DNA of 13,925 nt. It comes from an uncultured Amaricoccus sp. Its GTDB lineage: Bacteria; Pseudomonadota; Alphaproteobacteria; Rhodobacterales; Rhodobacteraceae. Position 1 is the stretch's first letter, and the number at the start of each line of letters is the position of its first letter. Shown here in pieces: positions 7,627 to 13,925 of this stretch. The notes below the pieces were generated by a model that was given only the letters and a program-made list of their open reading frames with translations, was not told the DNA's origin and ran no database searches. The translations under genes were made by a program, and so were the position numbers. The stretch lies in assembly GCF_937858865.1 (NCBI RefSeq), contig NZ_CALLYO010000381.1, positions 1 through 13,925 of the forward strand, given 5' to 3'.

Positions 7627-8373
7627 TCAGCGGGTGGAGTCAGGCGTCATCCGCGTCATCATCTCGCCGCTCAGCCGGGCGAAGCGCGCCGCGCCTTCGC
7701 CGTACTGGTGCACGGCGGTGCGGAAGAAGCGGGCCTGCACCTCGGTCACCTCGCCGATGCTGCGGCAGCCGAGCAGCTCGGCCTGGGTCGCCATGTCCTG
7801 GCGGATGCGCTCGGAGAGGAAGTCGGTCAGCTCCTTGCGGACGCGCCCGAAGCCTTCCGCCACGGCCGTGCTGGCGACGCCGGCGGCCGGGATGGCGCGC
7901 GCAGCCGCCTGCTCAGCGATCGCCCGGCTCGCTTCGACCTGGGCGGCGAGCCGCTCGTAACTGGCCTCGGCGGCGGCGAGGACGTCGCCCATCCGGGCGC
8001 GGGCCTTCTCGCCGGCGACGTCCGCCGCGCTGTTCAGTTCCTTCAGCACCTTGCTCGCGACCGATTCGGCCTCCTTCACCCGTGCGGAGGCGGCGGCGGC
8101 GATCTCGGCGAGCGCGGCGTCGCGGGCCTTCAGCGCCGCGCCGGTCTCGGCGGTAATGCGCGCGATCACAGCCTCGGCGTTGGCGAGGCTCGCCGCCAGC
8201 GCGGCGTTGGCCTTCTCGGCCTGCGCCAGTACCTCGGCGGCCTGGACCGACGCCGCCTCGGTCGCGCGCGAGACGGCTTCGTCGACGGCAACCTCGGGGC
8301 GGACGGGCTCGGGGCGGACGGGCGCCGCCGCTTCGCGGCGCTTCGCGGCGGGGGCGATCTTGGTCTCGGCCAT
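7627..8373 (-). CDS. Phasin family protein
   Basis: A 248-residue, Ala/Glu-rich, mostly helical protein. A basic, Pro-rich head (1-30) is followed by a long helical heptad-like stretch (about 35-165), then the phasin signature LTDFLSERIRQDMATQAELL, GCRSIGEVTEVQARFFRTAV and a helix ending in RLSGEMMTRM. Phasins coat polyhydroxyalkanoate granules and influence their size and number. No PHA synthase or depolymerase gene is in this window, so a granule role rests on the family. The start ATG at 8373 has AAGGAT 10 nt upstream. A promoter sits just ahead of it, so it is likely expressed separately from moaE, which ends 83 nt upstream. Confidence 0.88.
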   Translation of the reverse strand: MAETKIAPAAKRREAAAPVRPEPVRPEVAVDEAVSRATEAASVQAAEVLAQAEKANAALAASLANAEAVIARITAETGAALKARDAALAEIAAAASARVKEAESVASKVLKELNSAADVAGEKARARMGDVLAAAEASYERLAAQVEASRAIAEQAAARAIPAAGVASTAVAEGFGRVRKELTDFLSERIRQDMATQAELLGCRSIGEVTEVQARFFRTAVHQYGEGAARFARLSGEMMTRMTPDSTR

Positions 8374-8410
8374 GGGCTTTCATCCTTGGGTTGACGAAAC
8401 TCGCGGCTCG

Positions 8411-8438
8411 CCTATCCCGGGCGGCGGGCCGGCGTCAA
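8411..8438 (-). promoter_or_regulatory. Promoter upstream of the phasin gene
   Basis: On the minus strand TTGACG (8433-8438) is followed after 16 nt by GATAGG (8411-8416). The -35 matches 5 of 6 consensus bases; the -10 only 3 of 6. Transcription would start near 8404, giving a leader of about 30 nt with the AAGGAT ribosome binding site. It lies wholly in the moaE-phasin gap. Confidence 0.55.
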
Positions 8439-8456
8439 GCCGCATCGTTGCCGCGT

Positions 8457-8909
8457 TCAGGACCCCGTGATGCCCCAGCGGTCGAGGGCTGCCTCGTCGT
8501 CGGCGCAGGCCGCGACCCAGCGCGCCCCGGCGGCACCGGCCTCCTTCTTCCAGAAGGGGGCGCGCGACTTCAGGTAGTCCATGAGGAACTCGGCCGCCGC
8601 GAAGGCCGCGCCGCGGTGGGCGGAGGCGGTGGCGACCATCATGATCTGCGCGCCGGGCGACAGGCGCCCGTAGCGATGGATGATGAGGCAGGCCTGAAGC
8701 GGCCAGCGGGAGCGGGCCTCCGCCTCGATCGCCGCGAGCGCCTTCTCGGTCATCCCCGGGTAGTGCTCGAGCTCGAGCGTCTCGAGCCCGCCGGTGTCGC
8801 GCACGAGGCCGGTGAAGCTGACGAGGGCGCCGATGTCGCTGCGCCCGGCGCGGATCGCGGCGAGCTCGGCCCCGAGGTCGAAATCCTCGCGCTGGACCCG
8901 GGCCGGCAT
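8457..8909 (-). CDS. moaE: Molybdopterin synthase catalytic (large) subunit
   Basis: A 150-residue MoaE. It transfers sulfur from the MoaD thiocarboxylate to precursor Z (cyclic pyranopterin monophosphate), making molybdopterin. Recognised from TGLVRD (34-38), LELEHYPGM (46-53), the SPGAQIMMVATASAHR core (84-99) and FLMDYLKSRAPFWKKE, which contains the two family lysines K114 and K121 with their usual 7-residue spacing. The start ATG shares one base with the moaD stop (TGATG), which implies coupled translation and fits the 1:1 MoaD-MoaE complex. Length is normal. Confidence 0.96.
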   Translation of the reverse strand: MPARVQREDFDLGAELAAIRAGRSDIGALVSFTGLVRDTGGLETLELEHYPGMTEKALAAIEAEARSRWPLQACLIIHRYGRLSPGAQIMMVATASAHRGAAFAAAEFLMDYLKSRAPFWKKEAGAAGARWVAACADDEAALDRWGITGS

Positions 8910-9160
8910 CAGCCGCCCGTCATCGGCGGGAAGAAGGCCACCTCGCGCACGCCGGCGAGCGCCGCGTCGAGATCGGAGAGCTCCTCGTCGAGCGCCACCC
9001 GCACCGCCCGGAGGTCGGCGAAGGCGAGCGCATGGCCCTCGTCGCGCGCGCGGAGCTCCTCGACCAGCGCCGCCACGGTCGCGGCCTCCGTTTCCACCGT
9101 CTCCTCCGGTGCGCCCACCCGCTCCCGCAGCCAGGCGAAGTAGCGCACGCGCAGCCTCAT
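8909..9160 (-). CDS. moaD: Molybdopterin synthase sulfur-carrier (small) subunit
   Basis: An 83-residue ubiquitin-like protein beginning MRLRVRYFAWLRERVG and ending VREVAFFPPMTGG. The terminal Gly-Gly is adenylated and then thiocarboxylated by the MoeB-type system to carry sulfur to MoaE. The ATG at 9158-9160 overlaps the pgsA stop as ATGA. The reading frame stays open further upstream, but that part lies inside pgsA and has no MoaD similarity. The protein partner MoaE follows directly. Confidence 0.95.
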   Translation of the reverse strand: MRLRVRYFAWLRERVGAPEETVETEAATVAALVEELRARDEGHALAFADLRAVRVALDEELSDLDAALAGVREVAFFPPMTGG

Positions 9161-9774
9161 CGCTTGCGGTCGCGCAGGAAAGGCATCGCCTTCATCAGGT
9201 AGTCGTAGCCGGTCAGGATGGTGAGGAGCCCCGCCACCCAGATCAGGATCAGGCCGCCGTTCGAGAGCAGCCACGCCATCCAGTCGTGGAACCAGGCGCT
9301 GACCCAGGGGGCATTGTGCCGCCGGTCGTACTCGAAGACCCCGGCGAGCAGCAGCACCGGGATCGCCACCATCTGCGCCGTCGTCTTCCACTTGGCGAGA
9401 TAGGTGACCGGCAGCTTGCCGGCCTTCGAGCCGAGGAACTCGCGCAGGCCGGAGACGAAGACCTCGCGCAAGAGGATGAAGGCGACGGGCACCAGGATGA
9501 GCGCCTTCATCCCCCAGAGCCCGACGATCACGGCGAGCGCGATCACCACCATCGCCTTGTCGGCGATCGGGTCCATCATCCGGCCGAAGTTCGTCTCCTG
9601 CTTCCAGGCGCGTGCCAGGCGGCCGTCGACATAGTCGGTCAGCGCCGCCAGGATGAAGAGGAAGAAGGCGATCCAGTCGGCATAGGGCCGGTCGAACGCC
9701 GCGAAGGCGAAGGCGACCCCTGGTGCCGCCAGCAGGCGCATGACCGTCAGGATGTTCGGGATCGTCCAGGTCAT
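9157..9774 (-). CDS. pgsA: CDP-diacylglycerol-glycerol-3-phosphate 3-phosphatidyltransferase
   Basis: A 205-residue inner-membrane enzyme making phosphatidylglycerophosphate, the committed step to phosphatidylglycerol and cardiolipin. It has the complete CDP-alcohol phosphotransferase motif D-x2-DG-x2-AR-x8-G-x3-D-x3-D, read as TDYVDGRLARAW, then NFGRMMDPIADK (about 45-72). Several hydrophobic helices follow and the tail is basic (LRDRKR). I favour the ATG at 9774 (MTWTIPNILT), typical of the family. ATGs at 9783 and 9831 are alternatives, the last overlapping uvrC by 14 nt. GGAGG lies 14 nt before the 9783 start, rather far, so the start is not settled. It sits between uvrC and moaD. Confidence 0.94.
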   Translation of the reverse strand: MTWTIPNILTVMRLLAAPGVAFAFAAFDRPYADWIAFFLFILAALTDYVDGRLARAWKQETNFGRMMDPIADKAMVVIALAVIVGLWGMKALILVPVAFILLREVFVSGLREFLGSKAGKLPVTYLAKWKTTAQMVAIPVLLLAGVFEYDRRHNAPWVSAWFHDWMAWLLSNGGLILIWVAGLLTILTGYDYLMKAMPFLRDRKR

Positions 9775-9817
9775 CGCCTGCATTCGGTTCGAAGGGGCCT
9801 CCGCGCCATATACTCTC

Positions 9818-11740
9818 TCACCGCTCGCCATGGAAGAAGCCGTAGATCGTTTCGGCCAGCGCGTCCGAGATGCCCGGCGCCGCCTTGAGGTCGGCGAGGC
9901 TGGCGCGCGTGACCGCCTTGGCCGAGCCGAAGTGGGCGAGAAGCGCCCGCTTGCGCGCCGCGCCGACGCCGGGCACCTCGTCGAGCGGCGTTGCCCGCGT
10001 CTGCGCCGCCCGCCGCGTGCGGTGGGCGCCGATGGCGAAACGGTGCGCCTCGTCGCGGAGCCGCTGCACGAAGTAAAGCACTGGGTCGCGGTGGCCGAGC
10101 GCCATCGGCGGCTTGCCGGGGCGGTGGAACTCCTCCTTGCCGGCGTCGCGGTCGACGCCCTTGGCGACGCCGACCACCGCCACCTCGTCGATACCGAGCT
10201 CCTGCAAGGCCGCGCAGGCCGCCGCCACCTGCCCCGCGCCGCCGTCGATCAGCACGAGGTCGGGCCAGGCGTCCGACTGCCGGTCAGGATCCTCGCGCGC
10301 CAGCCGCGCGAAGCGCCGGGTCAAGACCTCGCGCATCATGGCGAAGTCGTCGCCCGGTGTGAGGTCGGCGCCGCGGATGTTGAACTTGCGGTACTGCGAC
10401 TTCATGAAGCCGTCGCGCCCGGCGACGATCATGCCGCCGACCGCGTTCGTGCCCATGATGTGGCTGTTGTCGTAGACCTCGATCCGCTCCGGCGTCCCGT
10501 CGAGGCCGAAGGCCTCGCTCAGCGCCTCGAGCAGCCGCTCCTGGCTGGCGCTCTCGGCCATCCGCCGCGCCAGCGCCTCGCGGGCGTTGCGCGCCGCCTG
10601 CTCGACCAGCCCCGCCTTCTCGCCGCGCTGCGGACGCGCGATCGCCACCCGGCGCCCGAGCTTGCCGGAGAGCGCCTCGGCCAAGAGGTCGGCATTGTCC
10701 GGCTCGTGGCTGACGAGGATCATTCGCGCCGGGCTCTTGTTGTCGTAGAACTGGCCGAGGAAGCCCTCGAGGATCTCGCCCGGCTCCGCGCCGCCGGTAC
10801 GCGGGAAATAGGCGCGGTTGCCCCAATTCTGGTGCGCGCGGATGAAGAAGACCTGCACGCAGGCCTGCCCCCCTTCCTGGTGCAGCGCCACCACGTCGGC
10901 CTCCGCCACCCCCTCGGGATTGATGCCCTGGTTGGCCTGCACGGCGGTCAGCGCGCGGATGCGGTCACGGATCGCCGCCGCCCGCTCGAACTCCATCGCC
11001 CGGCTCGCCTCCGCCATCGCCTGGGCGAGCTGCTCCTGCACCCTGGTCGAGCGTCCGGAGAGGAAGAGCACGGCGTCCTCGACCATCGCCGCATAGTCGG
11101 TCTCGGAGATGTAGCCGACGCAGGGGGCGCTGCACCTCTTGATCTGGTAGAGCAGGCAGGGCCGCGTACGCGAGGCGAACATCGCGTCCGAGCAGGAGCG
11201 CAGCAGGAAGGCCTTCTGCAGCTGGTTGAGGGTGCGGTTCACGCTCCCGGCCGAGGCGAAGGGCCCGAAGTAGCGGCCGGGCTCCTTGCGGGCGCCGCGG
11301 TGCTTCCGGATCTGCGGGAACGGATGGTCGGCGGTGACCTGGATGTTGGGGAAGCTCTTGTCGTCGCGCAGCAGCACGTTGTAGCGCGGCTTCAGCTGCT
11401 TGATGAGGTTCTGCTCGAGCAGGAGCGCCTCGGTCTCGCTCTCCGTGGTCAGGAACATCATCGAGCAGGTCGCGGCGATCATTCTCCCTATGCGTGCGTC
11501 GTGGCCCATCGGCTTGGCATAGGCGGCCACGCGCTTCCGCAGGCTGCGCGCCTTGCCGACGTAGAGAACCTCGCCCTTCGCATCGAGCATCCGGTAGACG
11601 CCGGGCTTGTCGTCGAGCCGCTTCAGGTAGTCGCGGATCACCAGATGGCCGGCGCGCATCGGCCCCCTGGCGATCCCTTCCTCGTCGAAGCCGCCGGCCG
11701 CGGGAACCGCGGTCCCGCCGATTATGTCGCTGTCGCCCAT
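9818..11740 (-). CDS. uvrC: UvrABC excinuclease subunit C
   Basis: A 640-residue UvrC, which makes both incisions around DNA lesions after UvrA/UvrB recognition. Domains in order: GIY-YIG nuclease (from about 45; GVYRM at 47 and [11 protein letters not shown] from 60). A cysteine group follows within [21 protein letters not shown], as in iron-sulfur UvrC proteins. Then the UVR motif that binds UvrB ([14 protein letters not shown]), the RNase-H-like endonuclease ([35 protein letters not shown]) and a C-terminal double helix-hairpin-helix ([16 protein letters not shown]). The start ATG at 11740 has GGGGGAG 9 nt upstream. About 40 residues precede the GIY-YIG domain, more than in E. coli. No alphaproteobacterial LexA box (GAAC-N7-GAAC) was found upstream. 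Confidence 0.97.
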   Translation of the reverse strand: MGDSDIIGGTAVPAAGGFDEEGIARGPMRAGHLVIRDYLKRLDDKPGVYRMLDAKGEVLYVGKARSLRKRVAAYAKPMGHDARIGRMIAATCSMMFLTTESETEALLLEQNLIKQLKPRYNVLLRDDKSFPNIQVTADHPFPQIRKHRGARKEPGRYFGPFASAGSVNRTLNQLQKAFLLRSCSDAMFASRTRPCLLYQIKRCSAPCVGYISETDYAAMVEDAVLFLSGRSTRVQEQLAQAMAEASRAMEFERAAAIRDRIRALTAVQANQGINPEGVAEADVVALHQEGGQACVQVFFIRAHQNWGNRAYFPRTGGAEPGEILEGFLGQFYDNKSPARMILVSHEPDNADLLAEALSGKLGRRVAIARPQRGEKAGLVEQAARNAREALARRMAESASQERLLEALSEAFGLDGTPERIEVYDNSHIMGTNAVGGMIVAGRDGFMKSQYRKFNIRGADLTPGDDFAMMREVLTRRFARLAREDPDRQSDAWPDLVLIDGGAGQVAAACAALQELGIDEVAVVGVAKGVDRDAGKEEFHRPGKPPMALGHRDPVLYFVQRLRDEAHRFAIGAHRTRRAAQTRATPLDEVPGVGAARKRALLAHFGSAKAVTRASLADLKAAPGISDALAETIYGFFHGER

Positions 11741-11807
11741 GCCTTGATTCTCCCCCGCGCTGCCGGTAACCGCAACCGAAATCAAGCCCGAACCTGTCCA
11801 CGAGATC

Positions 11808-11816
11808 TGTGGATAA
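11808..11816 (-). promoter_or_regulatory. Exact DnaA-box 9-mer (TTATCCACA) upstream of uvrC
   Basis: The minus strand reads TTATCCACA, the consensus high-affinity DnaA box, about 70 nt before the uvrC start. A weaker match, CTGTCCACG, lies in the opposite orientation 5 nt away (11794-11802), and TCCAC/GTGGA form an inverted repeat around GAGATCT. A single box is not an origin; it may be a DnaA control site or chance. Confidence 0.4.
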
Positions 11817-11821
11817 CCATG

Positions 11822-11863
11822 TGCAAAAACAGGCCCCGCGCCGCGATTCCCCTGCAAAACAGG
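11822..11863 (+). repeat. Pair of near-identical 11/12-mers, 31 bp apart
   Basis: TGCAAAAACAGG (11822-11833) and TGCAAAACAGG (11853-11863) differ by one A. Their starts are 31 bp apart, about three helical turns, in the uvrC upstream region. The right copy is also a small inverted repeat (CCTG-CAAAA-CAGG). The arrangement suits a dimeric regulator but no known motif is matched. Confidence 0.45.
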
Positions 11864-11943
11864 AGTCTTTTTCGGTTTGGCGATTTTTTGGGCAGATATT
11901 CCAACGATCTGAAATCACTCGGCTTTTCCGACGGCCTAGTTTA

Positions 11944-11970
11944 AATTTATGGAATCATTGACAGAATCAA
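11944..11970 (-). promoter_or_regulatory. Weak candidate promoter for uvrC-pgsA-moaDE
   Basis: On the minus strand TTGATT (11965-11970), 15 nt, TAAATT (11944-11949). The -10 matches 4 of 6. The spacer is short. If used, the leader would be about 200 nt and include the DnaA box and the repeats. Confidence 0.25.
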
Positions 11971-11986
11971 CACGGGTTCGTGACGG

Positions 11987-12000
11987 CCACTCGGAAGTGG
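11987..12000. terminator. Short hairpin downstream of the SDR gene
   Basis: CCACT-CGGA-AGTGG, a perfect 5-bp stem with a 4-nt loop, 39 nt beyond the SDR stop. No T-tract follows leftward, so it is at most a weak or rho-assisted terminator. Confidence 0.3.
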
Positions 12001-12039
12001 AAAAGTCAAGGCTGAGACCTGCAACCGGACGGCGGAAGA

Positions 12040-12822
12040 CTACTCCACGCCGAGCACATCCGGGGTCTGCCAGGCCAGGTGCTGGCCGCCGTCGATGGCG
12101 ATGATCTGCCCCGTCAGCCCCGGCGCGTCGAGGATGAAGTCGAGGGCGGCGGCGATCTCGGCCGGCGAGGCGCCGCGGCCGAGGACGGTCGCGGCGCGCT
12201 GTGCGGCGAAATGCCGCTCCGACTGGCGCACGCCGCGGAGCGTCGGCCCCGGTCCGATGGCATTGACCCGCACGTCGGGCGCCAACCCCTGCGCCGCCGT
12301 CCGCGTCAGCGCCCACAGCCCCATCTTGGCAATCGTATAAGTTGCAAACTCCGGGGTGAGTTTCAGCACCCGCTGGTCGATCATGTTGACGACGGAGGCG
12401 CGCGCCAGCGGCTCGCCGTTTTCGTCGCGCGCCGCCTTCGGCGCCTGCGCCGCGAAGGCCTGGATCAGCTCGAACGGCGCGCGCAGGTTCGAGCCGATGT
12501 GCCGGTCCCAACTCTCCCAGGTCGCGGTCCGGATGGTGTCGTACTCGAAGATCGACGCGTTGTTGACGAGGACGGTCAGCGGCCGGCCGAGCGCCGCCGC
12601 CGCCGCCGGCACCAGCCGTGCGGTCTCCGCCCGGTCGAGCAGGTCCGCCGGCACCACCACCGCCCGCACCCCCGCGCCCGCCGCCTCCGCCGCCAGCGCG
12701 TCGGCCGCCTCGCGGCTGGCGTGGCAGTGGATCGCCACGTCCGCCCCGCGCGCGGCCAGTGCGCCGACGAGCGCCGCCCCGAGCCGCTGCGCGCCGCCGG
12801 TGACGAGCGCCGCCTCCCTCAT
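12040..12822 (-). CDS. Short-chain dehydrogenase/reductase, pteridine-reductase-like
   Basis: A 260-residue SDR. The cofactor loop is TGGAQRLG (8-15), with the Arg at position 13 seen in PTR1/FolM-type enzymes that prefer NADPH. NNAS (87-90) and N112 are standard. The catalytic Ser is replaced: VVNMIDQRV puts D149 where Ser normally sits, exactly 13 residues before Y162 in YTIAK166. Asp-Tyr-Lys at this spacing is the pteridine reductase arrangement, so a dihydropterin/dihydrofolate reductase role is likely but unproven. The start ATG overlaps the stop of the zinc-ribbon gene (ATGA). The in-frame upstream extension to 12888 only reads through that gene. Confidence 0.85.
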   Translation of the reverse strand: MREAALVTGGAQRLGAALVGALAARGADVAIHCHASREAADALAAEAAGAGVRAVVVPADLLDRAETARLVPAAAAALGRPLTVLVNNASIFEYDTIRTATWESWDRHIGSNLRAPFELIQAFAAQAPKAARDENGEPLARASVVNMIDQRVLKLTPEFATYTIAKMGLWALTRTAAQGLAPDVRVNAIGPGPTLRGVRQSERHFAAQRAATVLGRGASPAEIAAALDFILDAPGLTGQIIAIDGGQHLAWQTPDVLGVE

Positions 12823-13001
12823 CCCGCGCTGCACCCGGGCGTGGTGCAGGGACCCTCCTCCACCACCCAGGCGCCGCAGCCCGGGCATTTCCGCGCCGCC
12901 TCCACCGCCCGCCGCCCCGGCGCCTTCGGCAGCCGGAGCTTGCCGACCATCGCCAGCAGCAGGACCACGGCCAGCCCGATCAGCAGGATCCGTCCGATCA
13001 T
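12819..13001 (-). CDS. Small single-span membrane protein with a zinc-ribbon-like tail
   Basis: A 60-residue protein. One hydrophobic helix (about 3-19, GRILLIGLAVVLLLAMV), a basic linker (KLRLPKAPGRR) and a cysteine tail CPGC-x9-CTTPGC, that is CX2C...CX4C, which could bind zinc. The positive linker predicts the ribbon on the cytoplasmic face. It overlaps both neighbours by 4 nt (ATGA at the S49 stop and at the SDR start), strong evidence that it is a translated gene. Function unknown; I know of no characterised relative. Confidence 0.8.
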   Translation of the reverse strand: MIGRILLIGLAVVLLLAMVGKLRLPKAPGRRAVEAARKCPGCGAWVVEEGPCTTPGCSAG

Positions 13002-13822
13002 CGCGCCGCGAGCCCGTAGCGGTTCCAGAGCGCCGCCGTCTCGACCGCGTCGATCACCTCGTGCACGCCCGGCAGGCCGAGCCGCCGGAAGAGTGGCCGC
13101 CGGGGCGCGATGACCGAAAAGCGCACCTTGTCGCCGTAGAGCCGCTGCATCGTCGGCACGAGATGGCCGATGCCGTCGGCGAGCCCGAGCTCGACTCCCT
13201 TCTGCCCGACCCAGAACTCCCCGGTGAAGAGGTCGCCGCTCGCGAGCCGCTCGCCCCGGCGCGACTTCACCTGCGCGATGAAGTTGTCGTGGATCTGCGC
13301 CTGCAGCCGCTTCAGCCGCTCCACGTCCTCCGCCCGCTCCGGCCGGAACGGGTCGAGCAGGCTCTTGTCCGCCCCCGCCGTATGCACCCGCCGCTCGATG
13401 CCGTGCCGGGCGATGAAATCCGGGAAGCCGAAGGAAGCCGAGATCACCCCGATCGAGCCCACGATACTGTTCGGATCGAGATGGATCCGGTCCGCCGCCG
13501 TCGCCAGCCAGTAGCCGCCCGAGGCGGCGACGTCCTCGACGAAGGCATGCACCGGCAGCCCCTTCTCGTCCGCCAGCCGGCGGATCCGGGCGGCGATCAG
13601 GCTCGACTGCGCGGCGCTGCCCCCCGGCGAGTTGATTGCTAGCGCCACCGCCTTCGGCCTGCGCCGCCGGAAGGCCGCCTCGATCAGCGGCGCGAGCCCG
13701 GCATCGGTCAGCGCCGGCGTCCCGAAGCGCGGCCCGGCGCCGATCACGCCCTCGAGCCGCAGCACCGTGACGTGATCGCGCCCGCGGAAGGGCGCGCGGA
13801 AGAGATCGAGCGGGTTTTTCAT
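12998..13822 (-). CDS. S49 family serine peptidase (SppA/SohB-like)
   Basis: A 274-residue protein with the S49 ClpP-like fold. Motifs: AINSPGGSA (62-70), VEDVAASGGYWLATAAD with nucleophile S101, SIVGSIGVIS (119-128) and TAGADKSLLDPFRP with K153. The Ser-Lys spacing of 52 equals that of Bacillus SppA. Family members cut residual signal peptides or membrane proteins. Unlike E. coli SppA and SohB, no transmembrane segment or signal peptide precedes the domain (MKNPLDLFRAPFRGRD), so it may be cytosolic or peripheral. I chose the ATG at 13822; upstream codons up to 13924 look like non-coding or other-frame sequence. Its stop overlaps the zinc-ribbon gene. Confidence 0.9.
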   Translation of the reverse strand: MKNPLDLFRAPFRGRDHVTVLRLEGVIGAGPRFGTPALTDAGLAPLIEAAFRRRRPKAVALAINSPGGSAAQSSLIAARIRRLADEKGLPVHAFVEDVAASGGYWLATAADRIHLDPNSIVGSIGVISASFGFPDFIARHGIERRVHTAGADKSLLDPFRPERAEDVERLKRLQAQIHDNFIAQVKSRRGERLASGDLFTGEFWVGQKGVELGLADGIGHLVPTMQRLYGDKVRFSVIAPRRPLFRRLGLPGVHEVIDAVETAALWNRYGLAAR

Positions 13823-13874
13823 CGCCCCGATGTAGGCGAGCCGGGCGGCCCCGGCAAGGCGCGGCCGGCGGCGC

Positions 13875-13925
13875 TCAGCCCGGCAGCATCCGCCCGAGCC
13901 CCCGGCCGCCGAGCAGGTGCGCATG
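13875..13925 (-). CDS. Possible C-terminal end of a further leftward gene
   Basis: From the window edge one minus-strand frame reads HAHLLGGRGLGRMLPG and stops at 13875, 52 nt before the S49 start. The composition is protein-like and the position fits an upstream operon member, but 16 residues are too few to identify it or to exclude chance. Confidence 0.3.
   Translation of the reverse strand, partial: HAHLLGGRGLGRMLPG

Larger units (their letters stand above)
11741..12039. other. 299-nt regulatory gap upstream of uvrC
   Basis: No gene fits here on either strand. It is the largest gap in the right half and is locally AT-rich (about 11865-11970). It contains a 9-bp DnaA-type box, two near-identical 11/12-mers, a short hairpin after the SDR gene and a weak promoter-like pair, each listed separately. 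It splits the S49-SDR group from the uvrC-moaE group. Confidence 0.6.

Noticed and set aside
5873..8394. Two long plus-strand open frames opposite pncB, pncA and the phasin
   Set aside because: Same antisense GC artefact; the minus-strand genes carry complete active-site motifs.
11789..11803. GAAC followed after 7 nt by CGAG upstream of uvrC as a LexA (SOS) box
   Set aside because: The second half does not match the alphaproteobacterial GAAC-N7-GAAC repeat.
9740..11944. A plus-strand open frame of 734 codons opposite uvrC
   Set aside because: uvrC is recognised over its full length on the minus strand; the opposite frame has low-complexity Arg/His/Leu composition and no motif.
11958..11970. 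TTGA-N5-TCAA resembling an FNR/FnrL site
   Set aside because: The FNR consensus TTGAT-N4-ATCAA is 14 bp; this is 13 bp with a mismatch in the left half, so the dimer spacing is wrong.
11958..11984. A perfect TTGACA on the plus strand in the uvrC-SDR gap
   Set aside because: No -10-like hexamer stands 16-18 nt downstream, and it points antisense into the SDR gene. I see no gene or RNA it could drive.
1..13925. Search by eye for CRISPR arrays, tRNA/rRNA genes, insertion-sequence ends, phage or toxin-antitoxin genes
   Set aside because: No regularly spaced repeats, cloverleaf sequences, transposase motifs or toxin-antitoxin pairs were seen; the window is filled with housekeeping-type genes.

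Overview
The window is about 13.9 kb of very GC-rich, densely coding chromosomal DNA. The gene set and order point to an alphaproteobacterium, most likely Rhodobacterales (Rhodobacteraceae-like). Supporting signs are a TimA/Tim44-like protein diverging from fxsA-secB, an SDR-uvrC-pgsA-moaD-moaE string, a phasin next to nicotinamide salvage genes, and start/stop overlaps of the ATGA type. There are no rRNA or tRNA genes, insertion sequences, prophage genes or CRISPR arrays, and nothing marks the region as recently acquired.

Left part (1-2286). A truncated smr gene and timA run leftward. From the other side of a short divergent control region, fxsA and secB run rightward. timA encodes a single-span Tim44-like protein, fxsA a polytopic membrane protein and secB the export chaperone, so the theme is envelope and protein export. 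secB ends convergently against the next leftward genes, with two small hairpins between them.

Middle (2287-8456, all minus strand). Transcription runs leftward. The first pair is an uncharacterised membrane-anchored protein followed, 63 nt later, by an IlvD/Edd-family sugar-acid dehydratase of the D-xylonate/L-arabinonate type, which starts at TTG behind a strong ribosome binding site. Further right, a phasin with its own promoter is followed by pncA (TTG start) and pncB. PncA and PncB overlap by 4 nt and convert nicotinamide to nicotinate and then to nicotinate mononucleotide.

Right part (8457-13925, minus strand). A compact string runs S49 peptidase, small zinc-ribbon membrane protein, pteridine-reductase-like SDR, a 299-nt regulatory gap, uvrC, pgsA, moaD and moaE. 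Neighbours overlap or nearly abut, apart from the gap before uvrC. MoaD and MoaE together form molybdopterin synthase. PgsA begins the anionic phospholipid branch and UvrC is the nucleotide excision repair nuclease. The gap before uvrC holds an exact DnaA-box 9-mer and two near-identical 11/12-mers.

I do not see a new multi-gene system. The best leads are the membrane protein at 4153-5442, the Asp-Tyr-Lys type SDR, the zinc-ribbon protein inside the S49/SDR operon, and the control elements upstream of uvrC.
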